From Bacteroidales bacterium UBA6360 (GTDB lineage Bacteria; Bacteroidota; Bacteroidia; Bacteroidales; UBA932): 8,230 nt of DNA. Under the pieces are notes generated by a model. It had not been told where the DNA came from. It worked only from the letters and a program-made list of their open reading frames with translations, and did no database searches. Of this stretch, positions 1 through 6,390 are shown one piece after another. A program made the position numbers and the translations under genes. Position 1 is the stretch's first letter; each line of letters starts with the position of its first letter. The DNA is taken from the NCBI GenBank assembly GCA_002440085.1, contig DJRM01000038.1:24677-32906 (forward strand), read 5' to 3'.

Positions 1-15
1 CTCCTTCTTAACTTA

Positions 16-48
16 AAGTCCCAAAGCGGGCTTTGCCCGCGTGGACTT
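16..48. repeat. Two-part hairpin in gene-free left edge
   Basis: The first 209 bases hold no gene I can support; this is the first of three inverted repeats in them. The inner stem GCGGGC (26-31) pairs with GCCCGC (35-40) around a TTT loop, and an outer stem AAGTCC (16-21) pairs with GGACTT (43-48) across a small asymmetric internal loop. No T-run follows on either strand within the window, so it is not an obvious intrinsic terminator. It may be part of a dispersed intergenic repeat together with the palindrome at 80-107, or the end of a transcript from the left. The pairing is certain; the role is unknown. Confidence 0.5.
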
Positions 49-79
49 CCTCAAATCGGTCTATGACAATCCCGCAGTA

Positions 80-107
80 AGGATCTTGAGCGGAGCGAAA
101 GCATCCT
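80..107. repeat. Palindromic repeat resembling ILSGAK-type intergenic repeats
   Basis: AGGATCTT (80-87) pairs with AAG-C-ATCCT (99-107, one bulged C at 102) around the loop GAGCGGAGCGA. Read on the plus strand it spells the peptide fragment RILSGAKAS. That resembles the spurious 'VILSGAKDL / ILSEAK' peptides produced when annotators translate a widespread family of short dispersed palindromes (consensus like ATCCTGAGCG-AGCGAAGGAT) known from many bacterial genomes. A related string, with GCTTCGTTACGCTCAA, occurs at 2524-2544 before tkt. The family assignment comes from memory of the consensus, not a search. Confidence 0.5.
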
Positions 108-119
108 GTCTCCTCCATG

Positions 120-173
120 CACACAATAAAGCGGCCTGCACAAATCATTTCTCTGCGACCGCTTCATTGTGTG
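120..173 (-). terminator. Long 15-bp stem downstream of tyrS, possible 3'-end structure
   Basis: Arms 120-134 (CACACAATAAAGCGG) and 159-173 (CCGCTTCATTGTGTG) are inverted repeats with a 24-base loop. Pair 128/165 is A.C on the plus strand but U.G in minus-strand RNA, so the stem is unbroken only in the tyrS transcript. It lies 36 bases after the tyrS stop. No U-tract follows the stem on the minus strand, so this is not a textbook Rho-independent terminator; it could instead be a 3' stabilising or Rho-associated structure. Confidence 0.4.
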
Positions 174-209
174 TTAAAAACGTGTTAACCTTTGCCTTGT
201 TGTTGAAAC

Positions 210-1499
210 CTACTCAACCTTGATGATGCAGTAGTTCTTTTTTCCTTTCTGTGCGAGGATGTACTTTCCGTCGAGCACAGATTCGAAGCCTATCTGCGCG
301 TTGATGTCGCTGACCTTTTCCTTGTTGATGCTGACTCCGTTGCCCTGAATCATCTTGCGGCACTCTCCCTTCGACGGGAAGAAAGACGTCTCCACTGAAA
401 GGAGGTCTATAATGTTGCATGGAAGCTTGGCCGGGGACACTGCAAAGGTCTGGACGCCGTCAAACACCTGGAGGAATGTCTTCTCGTCGAGAGACTTGAG
501 CTGTTCTGACGTGGCATTCCCGAACAGTATGCCGGACGCCGCGACTGCGTTCTCGTATTCCTTCTCCCCGTGAACCATGACAGTGACTTCCTTCGCGAGC
601 AGTTTCTGGAGCGAACGTGCTCCCGGGTTTTCGGCATGTGCGGCTATTGCGGCGTCGATGGTCTCCTTGTCGAGCATCGTGAAAATTTTGATGTACTTTG
701 CCGCGTCCTCGTCGCTCACGTTGAGCCAGAACTGGTAGAACTGGTAAGGAGAAGTGCGCTCCGGGTCGAGCCAGATGTTGCCCTTCTCCGTCTTTCCGAA
801 CTTGCCTCCGTCGGCCTTGGTGATGAGTGGGCAGGTGAGCGCGTAGGCTTCCTTGCCGAGCATGCGGCGGATGAGCTCAGAACCTGTCGTGATGTTGCCC
901 CACTGGTCGGCACCTCCCATCTGGAGCGTACAACCCTTGTGCTCATAGAGGTAGAGGAAATCGTAGCCCTGAAGAAGCTGGTAGGTAAATTCGGTGAAGG
1001 ACATTCCCTCGCGGGACTCGCTTGAGAGTCTCTTTTTCACGCTGTCCTTGGCCATCATGTAGTTCACCGTGATATGCTTTCCGATGTCGCGTGTGAAGTC
1101 GAGGAAACTCCATCCCTTCATCCAGTCGTAGTTGTTCACAAGCTCGGCGCAGTTGGCCGCTCCGGACTCAAAGTCGAGGAAACGGGACAACTGCCTCTTT
1201 ATGCAGGCCACGTTGTGAGCAAGCGTCTCCTCGTCGAGAAGATTGCGCTCCTGGGACTTCATCGAAGGGTCGCCAATCATTCCAGTGGCACCTCCCACGA
1301 GTGCGAACGGCTTGTGTCCGCAGTTCTGGAAGTGCTTGAGAATCATGATGCTGACCATGTGACCGATGTGCAGCGAATCAGCCGTTGGATCGATTCCGAC
1401 ATACGCTGCCGTCGGACCTTCCATAAGTTTTTCCTCAGTTCCCGGCATGATGTCCTGAATCATGCCTCTCCATTTCAATTCCTCAACAAAATTCTTCAT
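210..1499 (-). CDS. tyrS: Tyrosyl-tRNA synthetase
   Basis: Cytoplasmic class I aminoacyl-tRNA synthetase that charges tRNA-Tyr with tyrosine using ATP; normally essential. The protein is 429 residues, the usual bacterial TyrS length. The Rossmann catalytic domain carries the HIGH signature at 44-47, the tyrosine-site segments YQLLQGYD (173-180) and QMGGADQWGN (193-202), and the KMSKS-loop equivalent KFGKT (233-237). An S4-like RNA-binding domain occupies about 363-425. I chose the ATG at 1497-1499 (MKNFVEELKWRG), which matches the usual start of Bacteroidota homologues. A six-codon extension would need a TTG at 1515-1517. No Shine-Dalgarno sequence is visible, as is normal in this phylum. The gene stands alone on its strand, divergent from tpiA, with a leader of about 70 bases. 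No truncation or missing key residue is seen. Confidence 0.98.
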   Translation of the reverse strand: MKNFVEELKWRGMIQDIMPGTEEKLMEGPTAAYVGIDPTADSLHIGHMVSIMILKHFQNCGHKPFALVGGATGMIGDPSMKSQERNLLDEETLAHNVACIKRQLSRFLDFESGAANCAELVNNYDWMKGWSFLDFTRDIGKHITVNYMMAKDSVKKRLSSESREGMSFTEFTYQLLQGYDFLYLYEHKGCTLQMGGADQWGNITTGSELIRRMLGKEAYALTCPLITKADGGKFGKTEKGNIWLDPERTSPYQFYQFWLNVSDEDAAKYIKIFTMLDKETIDAAIAAHAENPGARSLQKLLAKEVTVMVHGEKEYENAVAASGILFGNATSEQLKSLDEKTFLQVFDGVQTFAVSPAKLPCNIIDLLSVETSFFPSKGECRKMIQGNGVSINKEKVSDINAQIGFESVLDGKYILAQKGKKNYCIIKVE

Positions 1500-1574
1500 C
1501 GAATGATATGTTTTCAATATTTATAAGCATTGTATTTCAAACCATAAGTTCCGTGGAACGCAGCCCACAAACTG

Positions 1575-1582
1575 CAAAAGTA
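1575..1582 (-). promoter_or_regulatory. Putative -7 promoter element for tyrS
   Basis: Minus-strand TACTTTTG matches the Bacteroidota -7 consensus TAnnTTTG in every defined position and is followed by GC, as is common. It lies 75 bases upstream of the chosen tyrS ATG. I find no TTTG at the expected 19-21-base spacing; one occurs at 14 bases (1597-1600), which is too close, so the -33 half is weak. The leader contains the small palindrome GTTCCGTGGAAC (1548-1559), whose role is unknown. Confidence 0.5.
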
Positions 1583-1675
1583 GTAAATATTTGGTACAAA
1601 TCTGCCGTTGTCATTCATTTTCTTCGGCGGGTTGCTCCAGTCCGCGACTTTTGACGGAAAATGCCCCGTTTTATA

Positions 1676-1707
1676 TTCGGTATATTCGAAACAGATTTGT
1701 AAATTTG
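1676..1707 (+). promoter_or_regulatory. Putative promoter for tpiA
   Basis: TAAATTTG at 1700-1707 fits the Bacteroidota -7 consensus TAnnTTTG and is followed by CAG. Exactly 20 bases upstream lies TTCG (1676-1679), one mismatch from the -33 element TTTG. Transcription would begin near 1714, giving an A/T-rich leader of about 37 bases before the tpiA ATG at 1751, with no Shine-Dalgarno sequence. The rest of the 1500-1750 interval holds only this and the divergent tyrS promoter. Confidence 0.55.
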
Positions 1708-1750
1708 CAGGATATTGTGAATATATGTACAACATTTAAATATATTTGAA

Positions 1751-2503
1751 ATGAGAAAACACATCGTTGCAGGAAACTGGAAAATGAACACCACGGTTCC
1801 TGAGGGCGTAGAGCTCGCAAAGGCAGTTGTCGCAAAGTCGGCTGAGGTTCCGGCGGACGTGAAACTTATCATCGCTCCACCTTTTGTACATCTCGCGCCG
1901 GTAGCTGAGGTCGTAAAGGGTTCAGCAGTAGGTCTTTCAGCGCAGAACTGTGCTGACAAGGAGAAGGGCGCATACACCGGTGAGGTTGCTGTGAATATGC
2001 TCGCCTCCGTAGGTTGTGAGTACACTATCCTCGGACATTCTGAGCGCCGTCAGTACTACGGTGAGACTGATGCAAAGCTCGTTGACAAGATTCATCTTGC
2101 ACTTGCCGCCGGTCTTTCACCTATTTTCTGCATCGGAGAGAACCTTGAGCAGCGTGAGGCCGGAAAGCACTTCGATGTTGTTACCGAGCAGGTCAAGAAC
2201 GTTCTCTACACCCTGACTCCGGAGGAGATGGCGAAGGTCATCGTCGCTTATGAGCCGGTTTGGGCAATCGGAACAGGCAAGACTGCCACAGCGGAACAGG
2301 CTGAGGAAATCCACGCATGCGTGCGTAAGGTGCTCGCGGAGAAATTCGGCGCTCTTGCCGAGGACATCACCATCCTCTACGGCGGAAGCTGCAAGCCTTC
2401 AAACGCAAAGGAACTTTTCGCGCAGCCCGACATCGACGGAGGCCTCATCGGAGGCGCTGCCTTGAAGGCTGATGACTTCATTGCTATTGCCCAGTCATTC
2501 TGA
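1751..2503 (+). CDS. tpiA: Triosephosphate isomerase
   Basis: Interconverts dihydroxyacetone phosphate and glyceraldehyde 3-phosphate in glycolysis and gluconeogenesis; a cytoplasmic TIM-barrel homodimer. The protein has 250 residues, the standard length. Catalytic residues are all visible: N9 and K11 in AGNWKMN, the electrophile H96 in ILGHSERR, and the catalytic base E168 in AYEPVWAIGTG, which leads into the flexible loop (about 169-180). The phosphate-binding segments YGGS (210-213) and GGLIGGAAL (230-238) are intact. The ATG at 1751 is the natural start, just downstream of a promoter-like element. tkt follows in the same direction after 143 bp, mostly repeat DNA. Both enzymes use glyceraldehyde 3-phosphate, so co-expression is plausible, but no tight operon is shown. 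Confidence 0.98.
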   Translation: MRKHIVAGNWKMNTTVPEGVELAKAVVAKSAEVPADVKLIIAPPFVHLAPVAEVVKGSAVGLSAQNCADKEKGAYTGEVAVNMLASVGCEYTILGHSERRQYYGETDAKLVDKIHLALAAGLSPIFCIGENLEQREAGKHFDVVTEQVKNVLYTLTPEEMAKVIVAYEPVWAIGTGKTATAEQAEEIHACVRKVLAEKFGALAEDITILYGGSCKPSNAKELFAQPDIDGGLIGGAALKADDFIAIAQSF

Positions 2504-2523
2504 TGTGATGGGCGCCTGAAAGC

Positions 2524-2544
2524 GGATTGCTTCGTTACGCTCAA
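2524..2544 (+). repeat. Second ILSGAK-like repeat fragment
   Basis: The stretch containing GGATTGCTTCGTTACGCTCAA is similar to the minus-strand reading of 80-107 (GGAT-GCTTTCGCTCCGCTCAA). On the minus strand it encodes KLSVTKQSA-like residues, the hallmark of spurious translations of this repeat family. GGATT (2524-2528) can also pair with AATCC (2551-2555), which would compete with the outer stem of the adjacent hairpin at 2545-2586. It fills most of the gap between the tpiA stop and that hairpin. The relationship rests on eye alignment only. Confidence 0.45.
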
Positions 2545-2635
2545 CTTTTTAATCCTCACAACCGGGAGGTTGCTCCGGTTAAAAAGATTTCGCAAGCCTT
2601 GCACTCCCTCTTTTATGCATCCCACCACTTCCAAG
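2545..2635 (+). repeat. Structured intergenic repeat, copy A (upstream of tkt)
   Basis: About 91 bases with a matching inverted copy at 4725-4814. The core is a 42-base hairpin: outer stem CTTTTTAA (2545-2552) with TTAAAAAG (2579-2586); internal-loop strands TCCTCA (2553-2558) and CTCCGG (2573-2578); inner stem CAACC (2559-2563) with GGTTG (2568-2572); tetraloop GGGA. Nine bases after the hairpin comes GCCTTGCA (2596-2603), then TCTTTT, CATCCC and TCCAAG blocks, in the same order as in copy B. It ends 11 bases before the tkt start. An in-frame upstream extension of tkt (TTG at 2527) would translate this repeat, which argues against that start. Function unknown. Confidence 0.75.
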
Positions 2636-2646
2636 CATTTTGCATT

Positions 2647-4683
2647 ATGAAGAATGATGTTAAAAATATGAATAGAGCCGCTGACAACATCCGTGTGTTG
2701 GCGGCTTCTATGGTTGAAAAGGCCAAGTCCGGCCATCCCGGAGGGGCAATGGGCGGAGCCGACTTCATCAACGTGCTCTATTCCGAGTATCTTGTCTATG
2801 ACCCGGAAAACCCGTTCTGGGACGGGCGTGACCGTTTTTTCCTCGACCCGGGGCACATGAGCACAATGCTCTATTCCACCCTTGCCTTCACGGGAAAATT
2901 CACGATGGACGAGCTCTCGCAGTTCCGTCAGTGGGGAAGTCCGACGCCGGGACATCCGGAGCGTTGCGTGGAAAGGGGCATCGAGAACACCTCAGGTCCG
3001 CTTGGACAGGGACACACCTTCGCGGTCGGTGCGGCAATCGCAGCCAAGTTCCTGAAGGCCCGCCTTGGAGATGTGATGAACCAGAGAATCTACGCCTACA
3101 TTTCCGATGGAGGAATCCAGGAGGAAATCTCGCAGGGCTCGGGCCGAATAGCCGGGACTCTCGGACTGGACAACCTCATAATGTTCTATGACTCCAACCG
3201 CATCCAGCTCTCTACGGAAACGGCAGTCGTTGACAATGAGGACGTTGCTGCCAAGTACAGGGCGTGGAACTGGAATGTGATCGAGATTGACGGTAATGAC
3301 GTCGAGCAGATTCGTGCGGCTCTTGACAAGGCTCTTGAGACTGTGGGCAAGCCGACGCTCATCATCGGCAATACCGTGATGGGCAAGGGCGCATTGCGTG
3401 CCGATGGCTCAAGCTACGAGAACTGCTGCGCCACTCACGGAGCCCCTCTCGGAGGCGAGGCGTATGTCAACACGGTAAAGGCTCTCGGGGGAGACCCGGA
3501 GAATCCGTTCGTCATATTCCCGGAGACTGAGGCCATCTACGCTGCTCGTAGGGAGGAACTTCTCAAGATTGTGGCAGGGCGCAAGGCTGCTGAAGCTCAG
3601 TGGGCAGTTGAAAATCCGGAACTTGCCGAGAAGAAGGCAAAGTGGTTCTCCGGCGAGACACCGGAAATCGACTGGAAGGCAGTGCAGCAGAAACGTGACG
3701 ATTCCACTCGCGGCGCATCTGCGGCTGTTCTCGGAACGCTGGCCGTTGAGGTCGAGAACATGGTCGTGGCATCTGCGGATCTTTCCAACTCCGACAAGAC
3801 CGACGGATTTCTCAAGAAGACCCACGCGTTCAAGGCCGGGGATTTCTCCGGAGCGTTCTTCCAGGCGGGAGTGTCTGAGCTCACGATGGCCTGCTGCTGC
3901 ATAGGAATGGCACTCCACGGCGGCGTTATTCCGGCATGCGCGACGTTCTTCGTGTTCTCCGACTATATGAAACCGGCTGTAAGAATGGCCGCTCTTATGG
4001 AGGTTCCTGTGAAGTTCATCTGGTCGCACGATGCATTCCGTGTCGGCGAAGACGGCCCTACGCATGAGCCTGTCGAGCAGGAGGCGCAGATCCGTCTGAT
4101 GGAGAAACTGAAGAATCACCATGGAATGAACTCAATGCTCGTGCTCCGTCCGGCAGACTCGGAGGAGACTACTCAGGCGTGGAAGCTCGCTATGGAAAAT
4201 GTGAAGACGCCTACGGCGCTGATTCTTTCAAGGCAAAACATCAAGAGCCTTCCGGAGGACAATGACTACTCGCAGGTCTCCCGGGGGGCATATATAGTTG
4301 CCGGCTCTGACAAGCTTCATGATCACGGGCTTGGCGGGAACGAGGTCGTTCTCGTGGCATCCGGCTCTGAGGTCGCGACCCTGATTGCCGGAGCGGCGCT
4401 TCTTCGCGAGAAGGGCATCCGCTGCCGCATCGTGTCAGCACCGTCAGAAGGGCTGTTCCGCAGCCAGAGCGAGGACTATCAGGACGAAGTGATTCCTGCC
4501 GGGGCGAATGTCTTCGGACTCACCGCAGGACTTCCAGTGACACTTCAGGGGCTTGTCGGCTCGAACGGCACTGTCTTCGGTCTAGAAAGCTTCGGTTTCT
4601 CCGCTCCATACAAGGTGCTTGACGAGAAGCTTGGCTTCACCGCCGAAAACGTCTTCAATCAAGTCACCGACCTGCTGTTCTGA
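2647..4683 (+). CDS. tkt: Transketolase
   Basis: Thiamine-diphosphate enzyme of the non-oxidative pentose phosphate pathway; it moves two-carbon ketol units between sugar phosphates such as xylulose 5-phosphate and ribose 5-phosphate. From the ATG at 2647 the protein has 678 residues, a full-length transketolase. Visible motifs in order: SGHPGG (28-33), GPLGQGH (117-123), the ThDP/metal segment SDGGIQEE (153-160) with DSN (182-184), HGAPLG (264-269), the cofactor-activating glutamate in GVSELTMA (E411), and SHDAFRVGEDGPTHEPVEQ (460-478). The C-terminal transketolase domain ends at DLLF. SDGG replaces the GDG seen in E. coli; as far as I recall this is usual in Bacteroidota. The open frame runs 40 codons further upstream to a TTG, but that part is repeat sequence. 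The gene follows tpiA and converges on the flavoprotein gene. Confidence 0.97.
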   Translation: MKNDVKNMNRAADNIRVLAASMVEKAKSGHPGGAMGGADFINVLYSEYLVYDPENPFWDGRDRFFLDPGHMSTMLYSTLAFTGKFTMDELSQFRQWGSPTPGHPERCVERGIENTSGPLGQGHTFAVGAAIAAKFLKARLGDVMNQRIYAYISDGGIQEEISQGSGRIAGTLGLDNLIMFYDSNRIQLSTETAVVDNEDVAAKYRAWNWNVIEIDGNDVEQIRAALDKALETVGKPTLIIGNTVMGKGALRADGSSYENCCATHGAPLGGEAYVNTVKALGGDPENPFVIFPETEAIYAARREELLKIVAGRKAAEAQWAVENPELAEKKAKWFSGETPEIDWKAVQQKRDDSTRGASAAVLGTLAVEVENMVVASADLSNSDKTDGFLKKTHAFKAGDFSGAFFQAGVSELTMACCCIGMALHGGVIPACATFFVFSDYMKPAVRMAALMEVPVKFIWSHDAFRVGEDGPTHEPVEQEAQIRLMEKLKNHHGMNSMLVLRPADSEETTQAWKLAMENVKTPTALILSRQNIKSLPEDNDYSQVSRGAYIVAGSDKLHDHGLGGNEVVLVASGSEVATLIAGAALLREKGIRCRIVSAPSEGLFRSQSEDYQDEVIPAGANVFGLTAGLPVTLQGLVGSNGTVFGLESFGFSAPYKVLDEKLGFTAENVFNQVTDLLF

Positions 4684-4691
4684 TAAAACCT

Positions 4692-4715
4692 CAAGCAAAG
4701 TTTGAAAATTGCTTG
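4692..4715 (+). other. Hairpin just after the tkt stop
   Basis: CAAGCAA (4692-4698) pairs with TTGCTTG (4709-4715) around a 10-base A/T-rich loop, beginning eight bases after the tkt stop. It could protect or help end the tkt message, but the following bases (TAAGAGCAAC) are not a U-tract, so an intrinsic terminator is not supported. It lies next to, and may belong to, repeat copy B. Confidence 0.35.
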
Positions 4716-4724
4716 TAAGAGCAA

Positions 4725-4814
4725 CTTGGAGGCGGGGATGAAGAAAAAGATGAGATGCAAGGCGCACAGTGGATTTCAAACCGGAGCAACCTTGTGGTTG
4801 TGAGGATTTGAAAT
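4725..4814 (-). repeat. Structured intergenic repeat, copy B (between convergent genes)
   Basis: Inverted counterpart of 2545-2635. Read on the minus strand: outer stem ATTTCAAA (4814-4807) with TTTGAAAT (4780-4773); internal-loop strands TCCTCA (4806-4801) and CTCCGG (4786-4781), both identical to copy A; inner stem CAACC (4800-4796) with GGTTG (4791-4787), identical; tetraloop ACAA, different. Outer-stem pairs 1, 5 and 6 change on both sides relative to copy A, so pairing is kept by compensation. GCCTTGCA (4763-4756) again lies exactly nine bases beyond the hairpin. The hairpin starts at the base immediately after the stop codon of the flavoprotein gene. It separates convergent genes and could shape the 3' ends of both transcripts. 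Confidence 0.75.
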
Positions 4815-6263
4815 TCACATGCAACGAAGCAGGTCGCTTTTTCTTCGCCCCGCCCCGACACCGGCCAAGTAGCCGGTGCAGAAGGCAATCTGCAGGTTAT
4901 ACCCGCCGGTGTCCGCGTCAAGATTGAGCAGCTCACCGGCAAAGTGAAGGCCTGGAACCAGTTTGGATTCCAGGTCTTTTTTGTTGATCTCGTCCAAAGC
5001 AACCCCTCCTGCCGTTACGACGCAGCGCTCGTAGCCGACATACCCGGCAATGGGCAGTCTCCAGTCCTTCAGCGCCTTTCCGAGGCTTCTGCTGTCCAGC
5101 GACGGAAACGATGCGACAAAAGGTCGGATTAGCTCCTTGGGCAGCAGCTTGCTCAACAGTACGGCAAAGCGCTCCTTGTACGGGCGGAGAGTTTGCCTTC
5201 CTCGTATGATGGTGTAGCTTCTTCTGTCATCGGTGATTTCTTTCCACAGTTCGTCAATCCTGCGCTCCAGTTGTTCCGGCTCGACGGCCGGCTTCAGGTC
5301 AATGTGTGCAGTTACCTTTGAACCATTGATAATCGCTCTGACAGCCTTGCGACTGAGTTTGAAACCTATCGGCCCCTCTATTCCTCCGTCAGTGAAGTCG
5401 AGATCCCCGAACTCATAATCCGCGATGCTGCCGTTCACTTCTACCCCGAGTCTTACATTCTTGAGCTGCACCCCGGCAAGCTGTTTTCCCCATTCCGTGA
5501 GCGGACGGGCTCTGTCAATGTGTCCTTTAAGATTTCTGTATTCTTCTCTGTCCGCGATCCCGGCCTCGTCCATCACTGCCGAATGTACATCCGCTCCGTC
5601 AGCCTTGTAGCCTTTAGGGACGATGGCCGTGAGAGCCGGGAAGCATCCTTCAATCCTGTGACCGAATTCCCGTGCCCATCTGTAGCCGTCGCCCGTTGAA
5701 CCTGTGGTAGGGTAGGAGAGGCCGCCTGTCGTGATTATGAGCTTGCCTGCGATGAAATCTCCGAGATTTGTGGAGACGATGAATTCCTCGCTTTCATTTT
5801 TGTCAATGTCGTGGACTTCGCATCCTGTGACAATCTCGGCGCCTGTTTCCTGCGCCATTTCCAAAAGCACGTCAACAACATCGACGGACTTGTGCGATTC
5901 TGGAAATACCCTATTGCCGCGCTCTACAACACATGGACATCCTTGAGCCTCAATCATTTCCATCATCTTTTGCGGAGGCAGGGCATAAAACGCCGGCTTG
6001 AGGAAATCTGCTTTCGGGTGCACATGCCGCGAAAATTCGTTCCATTCGGACATGTTCGTGAAATTGCATCGCCCCTTTCCGCTTATCATGATCTTCCGCC
6101 CGACTCTCGGCATCTTTTCAAGAACCACCACCTTGGGGGTGCTTCCTCCGGGTGAGTCAGCATTTTCTGAAGATTTGTCGGCGGAACCGGCTCCGACTGC
6201 TGCCATAAGTCCTGCAGCTCCGCCCCCTATAATCAGTATGTCACAGTATCTTTCATTTTCCAT
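4815..6263 (-). CDS. HI0933/YhiN-family FAD-dependent oxidoreductase
   Basis: Predicted cytoplasmic flavoprotein of the HI0933 family (E. coli YhiN, the clostridial BaiN-type proteins). Its physiological substrate is generally unknown, so no specific reaction is claimed. The chosen ATG (6261-6263, MENERYCDIL) gives 482 residues. The FAD-binding Rossmann motif GGGAAG is at 13-18, followed by the family signature GRKIMISGKGRCNFTN (55-70), TTGGLSYPTTGSTGDGY (178-194), and the C-terminal FAD-closing segment GELLNLDADTGGYNLQIA (443-460). A Ser/Gly-rich stretch (about 27-43, SADKSSENADSPGGST) is inserted between the first dinucleotide-binding helix and the second beta strand (VVVLEK), where homologues are usually shorter. 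An upstream TTG (6279-6281) would add six residues. It converges on tkt, with repeat B directly abutting its stop codon. No clear promoter was found upstream. Confidence 0.92.
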   Translation of the reverse strand: MENERYCDILIIGGGAAGLMAAVGAGSADKSSENADSPGGSTPKVVVLEKMPRVGRKIMISGKGRCNFTNMSEWNEFSRHVHPKADFLKPAFYALPPQKMMEMIEAQGCPCVVERGNRVFPESHKSVDVVDVLLEMAQETGAEIVTGCEVHDIDKNESEEFIVSTNLGDFIAGKLIITTGGLSYPTTGSTGDGYRWAREFGHRIEGCFPALTAIVPKGYKADGADVHSAVMDEAGIADREEYRNLKGHIDRARPLTEWGKQLAGVQLKNVRLGVEVNGSIADYEFGDLDFTDGGIEGPIGFKLSRKAVRAIINGSKVTAHIDLKPAVEPEQLERRIDELWKEITDDRRSYTIIRGRQTLRPYKERFAVLLSKLLPKELIRPFVASFPSLDSRSLGKALKDWRLPIAGYVGYERCVVTAGGVALDEINKKDLESKLVPGLHFAGELLNLDADTGGYNLQIAFCTGYLAGVGAGRRKSDLLRCM

Positions 6264-6342
6264 AATAATGAATGCACTCAAGAGAAAATGTCAGGAATGA
6301 AGAAAATTTGTCCCGATAGATGAAATATATTCAGAAATTTAC

Positions 6343-6350
6343 TATCTTTG
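6343..6350 (+). promoter_or_regulatory. Putative -7 promoter element for tRNA-Thr
   Basis: TATCTTTG followed by CAG is an exact match to the Bacteroidota -7 consensus TAnnTTTG, 40 bases before the tRNA 5' end. No TTTG lies at the expected upstream distance, so the -33 half is degenerate or absent. The predicted leader contains a perfect small hairpin, CGGAC-ATC-GTCCG (6363-6375), with no T-run; it may influence 5' processing of the tRNA precursor. Confidence 0.55.
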
Positions 6351-6390
6351 CAGTCCTTTCTTCGGACATCGTCCGCAGATTGAGGCCAAA

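Noticed and set aside
41..223. 60-residue plus-strand ORF at the left edge
   Set aside because: It translates palindromic repeat DNA (giving RILSGAKAS), overlaps the tyrS end, and resembles no protein family.
570..1025. Long plus-strand frames opposite tyrS, and similar frames opposite tkt and the flavoprotein gene
   Set aside because: They lie wholly antisense to genes with clear family motifs and show Arg/Ser/Leu-rich shadow composition.
1500..1517. TTG-initiated six-residue extension of TyrS (MKTYHS)
   Set aside because: The ATG at 1499 matches the usual start of homologues. Similar TTG extensions of the flavoprotein (6281), PqqD-like protein (7669) and histone-like protein (7774) were rejected for the same reason.
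1629..1642. Possible third copy of the structured repeat (GGTTGCTCC between tyrS and tpiA)
   Set aside because: Only nine to ten bases match; the CAACC arm, TCCTCA strand and outer stem are missing, so chance similarity is as likely.
2527..2646. 40-residue N-terminal extension of transketolase from a TTG at 2527
   Set aside because: The extension translates the intergenic repeat (copy A), and the ATG at 2647 gives the normal transketolase N-terminus.
6363..6375. Perfect 5-bp hairpin CGGAC-ATC-GTCCG as a terminator or attenuator
   Set aside because: No T-run or downstream coding target; it sits in the tRNA leader and is too short to claim regulation.
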